A DNA stretch of 22,859 bases from Bacteroidales bacterium. GTDB taxonomy: Bacteria; Bacteroidota; Bacteroidia; Bacteroidales; UBA3824. Made by a program: the position numbers and the translations under genes. The notes under the pieces are model-generated. The model was not told the DNA's origin. It saw only the letters and a list, made by a program, of their open reading frames with translations, and made no database searches. Shown here piece by piece: positions 1 through 6,653 of this stretch; within the stretch, counting starts at the first letter, position 1; each line of letters begins with the position of its first letter. The stretch lies in contig JAFYFR010000039.1 in NCBI GenBank assembly GCA_017543645.1, positions 1 through 22,859 of the forward strand. Reading direction: 5' to 3'.

Positions 1-1
1 C

Positions 2-646
2 TGCGTTATCACAGAGGCTATTCAAAGCGAGGGCGGACTCAATATTCCCGAAAACGGATGGCTTGCGGCATTGCGTGAGCGTTGCACAGCCACCGGCACA
101 CTTTTAATAATAGACGAAGTGCAGATGGGGTGGGGGCGCACTGGCAAATGGTTCGGGTTTGAAAATTTCGGAATTGTTCCCGACATCGTAACCTTTGCCA
201 AGGGGCTCGGCGGCGGAATGCCCATCGGTGCGTTTGTGTCGGACAAGAAGATTATGGAGGTTTTTTGCGACAATCCAATCCTCGGACACATCACCACATT
301 CGGCGGACATCCAGTTTGTACTGCCGCCGCACTTGCCAATATCAATGTTATTGAGGATGAGCATCTTGTAGAAACCGCAACCGAAAAAGGCGACTATTTT
401 GCATCTCTTATCGAAAAGCATCCTCGTGTAATCCGCACTTGGGGGCTTGGATTATTTAGAGGAATAGAGGTAGACCATTCGATAGATATGTCTAACTTTT
501 GGCACAAGACTTTAAACAACCGCATCGTTTCCGACACCTTCATTTTTCGAGACCACGCTTTCAGATTCACCCCGCCGCTCACCATCACCAACTCCGAAAT
601 TGAAGAGGCAGTGGTGGGATTGGAAAAGACTTTGGATAAGATGTAG
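2..646 (+). CDS. Class III PLP-dependent aminotransferase, 5'-truncated by window edge
   Basis: Only the C-terminal 214 codons are present; the reading frame is open from base 2, so the true start lies outside the window. The protein is a fold-type I, class III (acetylornithine/ornithine-type) aminotransferase. Visible hallmarks are the segment LLIIDEVQMGWGRTG, whose Asp contacts the PLP ring nitrogen, then PDIVTFAKGLGGG, whose Lys (codon 200-202) should form the Schiff base with PLP, then TTFGGHPVCTAAALA and the C-terminal small domain ending FRFTPPLTIT. Such enzymes move an amino group between an amino acid such as acetylornithine, ornithine or GABA and a 2-oxo acid. The substrate cannot be read from this fragment, so no gene symbol is given. 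Bacteroidota carry a stand-alone member often annotated only as aspartate aminotransferase family, which fits here. It is followed 96 bp later by trxB, which has its own promoter, so the two are probably not one functional unit. Confidence 0.9.
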   Translation, partial: CVITEAIQSEGGLNIPENGWLAALRERCTATGTLLIIDEVQMGWGRTGKWFGFENFGIVPDIVTFAKGLGGGMPIGAFVSDKKIMEVFCDNPILGHITTFGGHPVCTAAALANINVIEDEHLVETATEKGDYFASLIEKHPRVIRTWGLGLFRGIEVDHSIDMSNFWHKTLNNRIVSDTFIFRDHAFRFTPPLTITNSEIEEAVVGLEKTLDKM

Positions 647-678
647 TATTTCACATTTTTGATATTTTGTAACAGATA

Positions 679-710
679 TTTGTTTTTTAGGCACAAATCC
701 AATATTTTTG
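679..710 (+). promoter_or_regulatory. Bacteroidota-type promoter for trxB
   Basis: TTTG at 679-682, a 20 nt spacer, then TATTTTTG at 703-710. This is a full match to the Bacteroidota -33/-7 consensus (TTTG, about 19-20 nt, TAnnTTTG). It lies 32 bp before the trxB ATG, leaving a short A/T-rich leader without a strong Shine-Dalgarno sequence. The match was read by eye; no start-site data are available. Confidence 0.6.
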
Positions 711-742
711 TAAATTAAAGACACAATCTAAGATATATAATT

Positions 743-1681
743 ATGAGTAACATTAAATGTTTGATAATAGGATCAGGACCGGCAGGGTATACGGCTGCAA
801 TTTATGCTGCGCGTGCCGGAATGAATCCGGTGATAATTGCCGGCCCTGTGGAGGGTGGACAGCTTACAACTACCAATGATATAGAGAATTATCCGGGTTT
901 TCCAGATATGATTTCGGGGTTTGACCTTACCGACAAAATGAAACAGCAGGCCGCGAAATTCGGAACGGAGATTGTTTCAGCTACCGTTGTTAAGGCTGAT
1001 TTCAGTAATAATCCGTTTGTGGTGGAAACCGACGGTGGAACTGTGTATAACGCTGAAACTGTGATAATTGCCACGGGAGCATCTGCCAAATATCTCGGCA
1101 TCGAAGGTGAAAAGAAATATGCCGGAATGGGCGTTTCGGCGTGTGCTGTGTGCGACGGATTTTTCTATCGCAATCAGGATGTTATAGTTGTGGGCGGCGG
1201 TGATACTGCTGTCGGCGATGCCTTGTACCTTAGCAAGATTTGCCGCAAGGTCTATCTGGCTGTGCGCAAAAACTATCTCCGCGCATCTGATATTCTACAA
1301 AAACGTCTTTCCGAAACATCCAATATCGAATTGCTTTACGAGCATCAGGTTTCAGATATTTTTGGCGACAACGGCGTGGAGGGCGTTACCCTGAAATACC
1401 GTGCCGGACAGGCTGACGAACAGACTAAGAGTCTGAGCGTAACGGGTTATTTCGTAGCCATAGGAAGACAGCCTCAGACCGAGATTTTTGCATCGCAGAT
1501 AGCCACCGACAAAAACGGCTATATCATTACCGACGGCAATTCTACTCATACCAATGTTTCGGGAGTGTTTGCTTGTGGCGATTGTGCCGATCCTGTGTAC
1601 CGTCAGGCTGTGGTAGCGGCAGGCTCTGGTTGCAAGGCTGCATTAGACGCTGAAAAGTTTCTGTCGGAAAAGCAAGCCTAA
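743..1681 (+). CDS. trxB: Thioredoxin-disulfide reductase
   Basis: 312 residues, full length for bacterial low-molecular-weight thioredoxin reductase. It is a cytoplasmic flavoenzyme that passes electrons from NADPH through FAD and a redox disulfide to thioredoxin. The N-terminal FAD motif GSGPAG is at residues 10-15. The redox pair CAVC is at 134-137 (C134, C137). The NADPH-binding GGGDTA is at 151-156, with the basic patch AVRKNYLRAS after it. The second FAD motif GVFACGDCAD is near 274-283 and is followed by the RQAVVAAGSG helix typical of TrxB. The ATG at 743 starts directly before the first beta strand (IKCLIIG), as in the family. The gene has its own consensus promoter and converges with the coiled-coil gene on the other strand, with only 14 bp between the stop codons. 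There is no sign of truncation. Confidence 0.97.
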   Translation: MSNIKCLIIGSGPAGYTAAIYAARAGMNPVIIAGPVEGGQLTTTNDIENYPGFPDMISGFDLTDKMKQQAAKFGTEIVSATVVKADFSNNPFVVETDGGTVYNAETVIIATGASAKYLGIEGEKKYAGMGVSACAVCDGFFYRNQDVIVVGGGDTAVGDALYLSKICRKVYLAVRKNYLRASDILQKRLSETSNIELLYEHQVSDIFGDNGVEGVTLKYRAGQADEQTKSLSVTGYFVAIGRQPQTEIFASQIATDKNGYIITDGNSTHTNVSGVFACGDCADPVYRQAVVAAGSGCKAALDAEKFLSEKQA

Positions 1682-1695
1682 ACTTTGTCAACAAT

Positions 1696-2520
1696 TTAGA
1701 ACAAGAGGTGAATCAGCTCTGTTTTGAAACCGATGTATACAAATGTAGCCACGGTAAGGATGGTGATGATGGTTGTAATCCAGGCAAGCACCTTGATGGT
1801 TCTGAGCGACTTTTGATTCTGGAGAACGGTCTCGAGCAGGTTTTTGTCCGATGCCGAGGTTGTTTCTCCAATTTGCTCCAGCTGTTTGGCAGTTTTCTGC
1901 TGGTCGGCTGACAGATTGTTCACAAGGGTCGAAAGCTTGTCGAAACGCTGTGGAAAGTCCACTTTGTCGATATTCTGTTTTAGTTCTTCGGTGCTTTGTG
2001 CGAGTTCGAGGTACGATTTGAGCAGCTTGTCGGTCTCCTCGGCTTGCTTGAGGTACGAAGATTTTACAGCTTCCACCTTTTGTGTGGTTTCGGCGGCGGT
2101 TTTTTTCAATAGAGAGTCCTGATTGTCAACTTTTTCCTGTGTAAACTTCACAAGTTTTTCTACAGTAGCCTTCTGGTTTTCCTGCGATGCCTCGATGAGC
2201 TTTTTGGAGTTTTCGTTGATGGTGCTAACGAGAGCTCCGTATTTGTCCAAGATTACAGTCTGATCGGATATTGTCTTCTTGAAAAAGTTGACAATATCGT
2301 CGTTTCGCTGCGAGGAGTTTTTGTCGGCCTGTTCGAGATATTGCGTGTAGAGCGATGTTAGCTTGTCGAGATTTTTAGCAAAATCGTCCTGAATGTTTTT
2401 CGCCTCCTGAATCACGTTGGCAGACGCTTCTCCTGCGTTAGAAATCTGTTTTGCTGCCGACTGAAGATTCTCAAGGTCTTTTTGCAGCTGGGCTAATTCG
2501 TTGTCAATAAGTTCTTTCAT
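1696..2520 (-). CDS. Coiled-coil protein with C-terminal membrane anchor, function unknown
   Basis: 274 residues and no recognised catalytic domain. Residues 1-240 are almost entirely helical: rich in K, E, Q, L and A, with heptad-like hydrophobic spacing and no signal peptide. One strong hydrophobic segment lies at about 243-264 (VLAWITTIITILTVATFVYIG), followed by a ten-residue polar/hydrophobic tail. This predicts a tail-anchored or bitopic inner-membrane protein with a long cytoplasmic coiled coil. The gene starts 23 bp after the giant RecQ-like gene on the same strand and is the last gene of the recQ unit, so co-expression with the helicases is likely. I see no MotA-type channel, HAMP, SMC head or nuclease motif. 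It could be a membrane tether or scaffold for the two helicase proteins, an effector of a defence module, or an unrelated passenger. The function is inference; the architecture is seen directly. Confidence 0.85.
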   Translation of the reverse strand: MKELIDNELAQLQKDLENLQSAAKQISNAGEASANVIQEAKNIQDDFAKNLDKLTSLYTQYLEQADKNSSQRNDDIVNFFKKTISDQTVILDKYGALVSTINENSKKLIEASQENQKATVEKLVKFTQEKVDNQDSLLKKTAAETTQKVEAVKSSYLKQAEETDKLLKSYLELAQSTEELKQNIDKVDFPQRFDKLSTLVNNLSADQQKTAKQLEQIGETTSASDKNLLETVLQNQKSLRTIKVLAWITTIITILTVATFVYIGFKTELIHLLF

Positions 2521-2543
2521 ATATTGTACAGTTTATTTCTAAG

Positions 2544-5500
2544 TTATGATATTTTAAGTATTTGCGAGTTGAATCTTTTTAACCACTGAGTCTGCAGCCT
2601 TAGTTTTATTACGCTTTCGGCTTCGTCTTTGAGGTCGAAATTTTCCGATGATATTTTTTTCGCCACGGCATCGGCGTCGGTGTTGAAATTTTCAACTGTT
2701 TTGTCGGGGCTGTATCTGTATTCGTTCAAACCTTCGCAGATAAGGCCGTAGGCGTTGAACCGCCCGGTGTAGTCGTCGGGTTTGGCGGTTAGGAGGTTGC
2801 AGTATCCGCAAATTATCTTGTTGGCGGGTGTGCGGTTTTCGGGATTGTCCTGCGAGAGCGACTCTTCGAGATGCTTCATTTCGCTGATATTGCCGCCGGT
2901 TTGCTCCAATATTTCGAGTATGTTGTTGACATCCTGTATGTTTTCGGAGATGTTCTGGTATACGAACTTGCAGTTGTAACGCGATACGAAATAGTTGTTG
3001 AGGTTGGCTGCTATCATCTCTTGTGTAACGGAATTGCTCTTTTGTTTCTCTAAAACTGTCTTGAAGAAATTGTTGCAGTCCAACACCATCTTTTGATAGA
3101 GCGGATAAATTTCGTTGTAGAAAAAATCTGTTAGCACATCCGTATATTTCTCAATTACAAGGTATTTCGCGTCTTCGATGGATGAGATGTAAGCTAATGC
3201 CTTGTCGCGAGTGAGGTTTCGCGAGAGTATTGGTAGGAGTTTCATCTTGTAGAAATCCATGTCGTGCTTGGTTATGGTTACAGTAATCTCGCTTTCGGCT
3301 GGGTTTACAAGATAGTCGTCGATAAGGTCTATTTCTTTGAGACGTGTTACCGCCCTCATGGTGTCTCGTTTGTTGCGGAACTTGTGGTAAAGCACTGAGA
3401 ATTTGATTTTTGCCTTGTCGTCCAGGGTCTTTGGGTTTGCGCCCGATTCGGAATTTACGAGCTTCTCAAATTCGTTGAGCGTGAATGTCTTTTTGTAGCA
3501 ACGCATCAGGCATTGCGCGTCAACGTTAGTGTTGAGGTTGCTGTTGAGTATGTCGGCCGCGTCTTTAAACGTGCTGTTGTAAAACGGAATAGTCAGTTCT
3601 GTGGTGTTTCCTGTTGGTATTGAATCGGCTACGGTCTGCAGTCCGTCGCTCTCCTCGGCATCGTGAATGTTATCCAATTGGGCGAGAAACTCAAGTGTGT
3701 TTTCGGTGTTGCTGGTGATGAGATCGAAAATGTACGACTGGATTTTTTCGGCGAGAGGTGCGTCGTACACCGAGTCGGGCATTACTAACTCGTTGTCTTT
3801 GCAATTGATATAGCCTAAACTCTTTTCCCTATTGTTGGTGTAGATATACAGTTGGTAAGGCTCTGACATTGGCTCGGCTTCGATGTCGATTGTTAGGCCA
3901 AACTCGTTGAACACAGCTTCTGCTATGGTGTCCCTGCCCGATTTCTGCGGGTGAAGTATGCCGTTGAGAATTTCGTGCATTATGTTTTTTTCCTTCTCCT
4001 TGCCCGGAAACTGTTTTGATAGCCTGTGCAGGTTGTACACTGCGTCGTAGTTGGTGTCGATGATGTTTTCGGCAGTTTTGATGTTGCCTTTTTCGTCGCG
4101 GATTGATTCTGTGCCAGCGAACTCTTTTTGAATGGTGTTGAGTATTACGTCCACCTTCTTTACCATGCCTTTTTTGGCGCGTCCGCTCATGCGGTAAAAT
4201 TCGTCGAGCGAGTACGGAGGCTCAAAAAGTATAGCGTTGGTGAGGTTCTGCGCGTGCATGCCGATACCTGCCGTGCGGACAGCTGACATCACACCTTTGG
4301 TAGATTTGCAGAATTTGCGGTAGGTGTTGCTTGAATCTATTGCTACTGAGTTGGTTATATTGTTGTATCGGTCGTCGGCATCGCCTTGGTAGAATACTAT
4401 GCCGTTATCGTCGTTGTTGTCTGCTTCAGGCGCGAAAGGCATCTGTGCGCCGTATATTATGGTGCAGTTGTTTTTGTTGGCGTTGATGATTTTTTCGGCG
4501 AGGTTCTGCTTGAGCTTGTGGTAATATGTTTCGGCTCCAGAACTTGTGGTGTTGTCGTCGGAAATCTCGTGAACACGTATCTCAGGCATTTCAGATAGTT
4601 TTTGGCTGTATGAGAGGGTGATGTCGGTGCCGAATTTTTCAGCAATCTCGTTTTTAACATTGTATTCTTGGCAGGATGTGAACGCACCTGTGCGTATCTG
4701 GCAGATGTTTTCAAAGTGGAAATTGCGGACAATCGTGTTTTTTATATCCTGATAGTATGGACGGAAATCGGGTGTCTGCGTGGAAATCAGCTGTGCCTCG
4801 TCAACAAAAATATGGTAGACCGGTATGTTTTTCTGGTCGATTTTTTTGAAGATGCTCCTAATGTAAGGGTCGTGCATCAGCGACGGCGAAATAAAAGTGA
4901 TGATAGATTCGCCGTTGATTATCGACTGTACAGCCTTGGTACGGTCGTAAGTCTTTTGTAATATGGGGTTTATGTAAAAATTGGTGTCGATGTTTCTTGA
5001 ACGCAGCATTTCAAACTGCATTTTCATAACGGCGATGGTGGGCGGTAGAAACAGGCTGTAGCCCGGTTTCATATATGCCGCGAAAAATGCTATGAGCGTT
5101 TTGCCGCTGCCCGGAGGCGACACATGGAGTATGCTTTTGCCGTTGAGCAGCTGGCTTATTGACTCTACCTGTGTAGGTGTGAAGTCCTTTTTCTGGAATA
5201 TGTTTTTGAGGAAGAATCTCAGTGCATCTTCCTGTTCGTCGTAGTTTTCGGCATCGTCTGAATCGTCGGGGTCGTCTTCGTCGGAGTTGTTGCCGTCCGC
5301 TTTTTGGATGTTGATGTTGTAGAGTATGGATTTGTCGAACAGCAGTTTGGTGTCGGCTTTGGGCGATTTGGCTGAACGTATCACCGCGTATTGCTTGGCG
5401 GCGGTTTCAGGTTTTGACATCTCGTCGCTGCAACGCTGTAACATCGAAATGTCGATAAGCAGGTCGTATTTTTCCGATGGGTCAAACTCCGAAATGTCGT

Positions 5501-6635
5501 CGCGCTGGCCTTGGTAGAGAAGTGTCTGCGATGTTTCGGCAAATTCGGGCGTGTAGAAAATGCTCAGTTTGATGTTCGGAAACTTGCGTCCTTGGTTTTC
5601 GAGGGTGAAAAGATTGTTGAAATGCTGTTTCAAATCCTCGAAGGCAATGAAAGCGCAGGGCACGTCGCGTTCGATAACGCAAATATTCCACGTTTTGTCG
5701 TTGAGGCTGAGCGCGCCCGAGTTGAGGGCTTCGAGAACGGTTTTTTGGATACGTGCCGCAGCCGGTGGCGTGAGAGCTATCTGCAGAGCCTCTATGCCGT
5801 CTTCGTTGGAGTATAGCGGCGATTCGTAGTTCTGTCTTATGATGTCGAAATAGCTGTTCTGTGTAAATACCGACAGCCTCTCTTTTGACTCCTCTATGTC
5901 GCAGCCGTGTTTGATGATTATTCGTCCGTCAACGTTGATGTTTTTGAGGAGTTCTGTGATTTTTTCCTCCTTGATGTAGTCGGTGTGGTCGATGTTATCG
6001 TTGGAGGCGTCGAAGTTGAAGATTATGCTTCCAGCTGAGTTGTCGGTGTATGGCGCGGAAAAACAGAGGTCGGCGTTTTCGTCAAGAAAGCTGTACGACG
6101 GGTCAGATTTGAGAGTTTCAATAAGCCTGTGGTTCTTCGGATTGAATTTGAACAGGTTCTCTATCGGTGCGTTTTTCTCGGCTATTTGGGTTATATAGTT
6201 GCCGCACAACGGTTTGGCAACGTTGTAAACAAAATCGTTGAGCAGCACCTCCTTGTTTTCTCCGTGCAGTGGAATCGAGTCGGTGATACGCGGGTCAACT
6301 ATGTGGAGGGCTTTGAAAACAGCCTCCTTGACTTCGTCTTTTTGAATCTCGTGGTAGATAGTGCCGTCGCCGTCGATGCGTTTGAGGGTTTTGCCGATGG
6401 TTGTGGACAAGATGCCCTCGATAAACTGTGAAGCGTAGGTGGGAGTACCGCGCGAAACTATGTTGTAGATAACAGCAATGGCGGGGTCGGCGGAGTCGGG
6501 CGCAAGGTCAAAACTGCTGTCAAGTTCAAAATAGCAGAGCTGACGTATAAGTGCATCTACCTTTGCCGATGTTGAGTCGTTTGTTCTGAGCGAATTGATG
6601 CCGCTTGTAAAGTATCCTGCTTTGAGTTGTTTCAT
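2544..6635 (-). CDS. Giant divergent RecQ-like SF2 helicase protein (1363 aa)
   Basis: Residues about 480-830 align by eye with the RecQ core of the adjacent recQ. Motif 0 is the Q in FTPTQVESISQLL. Walker A is SPPGSGKT (506-513, K512) and motif Ia is PPTIAVMKMQ (531-540). Motif II is VDEAQ (611-615), followed by PDFRPYYQDIK, which matches the HDFRPEYRRIR of RecQ. Motif V includes AGIGM and motif VI is GRAKKG (818-823). Key differences from RecQ are DEAQ for DEAH, loss of the W and H of the aromatic-rich loop, and GRAKKG for GRAGRDG. Residues 1-445 are unassigned; a conserved-looking stretch is ERDVPCAFIAFEDLKQ (322-337), and YDLLIDISMLQR follows at about 390-401. A strongly acidic linker spans about 447-470. 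The C-terminal 530 residues are unassigned, with one CGYC near 1276-1279. It lies 18 bp after recQ and 23 bp before the membrane coiled-coil gene. I recall, but cannot verify, other very long RecQ-like proteins in Bacteroidota. ATPase activity is plausible; unwinding is uncertain. Confidence 0.85.
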   Translation of the reverse strand: MKQLKAGYFTSGINSLRTNDSTSAKVDALIRQLCYFELDSSFDLAPDSADPAIAVIYNIVSRGTPTYASQFIEGILSTTIGKTLKRIDGDGTIYHEIQKDEVKEAVFKALHIVDPRITDSIPLHGENKEVLLNDFVYNVAKPLCGNYITQIAEKNAPIENLFKFNPKNHRLIETLKSDPSYSFLDENADLCFSAPYTDNSAGSIIFNFDASNDNIDHTDYIKEEKITELLKNINVDGRIIIKHGCDIEESKERLSVFTQNSYFDIIRQNYESPLYSNEDGIEALQIALTPPAAARIQKTVLEALNSGALSLNDKTWNICVIERDVPCAFIAFEDLKQHFNNLFTLENQGRKFPNIKLSIFYTPEFAETSQTLLYQGQRDDISEFDPSEKYDLLIDISMLQRCSDEMSKPETAAKQYAVIRSAKSPKADTKLLFDKSILYNINIQKADGNNSDEDDPDDSDDAENYDEQEDALRFFLKNIFQKKDFTPTQVESISQLLNGKSILHVSPPGSGKTLIAFFAAYMKPGYSLFLPPTIAVMKMQFEMLRSRNIDTNFYINPILQKTYDRTKAVQSIINGESIITFISPSLMHDPYIRSIFKKIDQKNIPVYHIFVDEAQLISTQTPDFRPYYQDIKNTIVRNFHFENICQIRTGAFTSCQEYNVKNEIAEKFGTDITLSYSQKLSEMPEIRVHEISDDNTTSSGAETYYHKLKQNLAEKIINANKNNCTIIYGAQMPFAPEADNNDDNGIVFYQGDADDRYNNITNSVAIDSSNTYRKFCKSTKGVMSAVRTAGIGMHAQNLTNAILFEPPYSLDEFYRMSGRAKKGMVKKVDVILNTIQKEFAGTESIRDEKGNIKTAENIIDTNYDAVYNLHRLSKQFPGKEKEKNIMHEILNGILHPQKSGRDTIAEAVFNEFGLTIDIEAEPMSEPYQLYIYTNNREKSLGYINCKDNELVMPDSVYDAPLAEKIQSYIFDLITSNTENTLEFLAQLDNIHDAEESDGLQTVADSIPTGNTTELTIPFYNSTFKDAADILNSNLNTNVDAQCLMRCYKKTFTLNEFEKLVNSESGANPKTLDDKAKIKFSVLYHKFRNKRDTMRAVTRLKEIDLIDDYLVNPAESEITVTITKHDMDFYKMKLLPILSRNLTRDKALAYISSIEDAKYLVIEKYTDVLTDFFYNEIYPLYQKMVLDCNNFFKTVLEKQKSNSVTQEMIAANLNNYFVSRYNCKFVYQNISENIQDVNNILEILEQTGGNISEMKHLEESLSQDNPENRTPANKIICGYCNLLTAKPDDYTGRFNAYGLICEGLNEYRYSPDKTVENFNTDADAVAKKISSENFDLKDEAESVIKLRLQTQWLKRFNSQILKIS

Positions 6636-6653
6636 TGCTGTTGCTGTTTTTGT

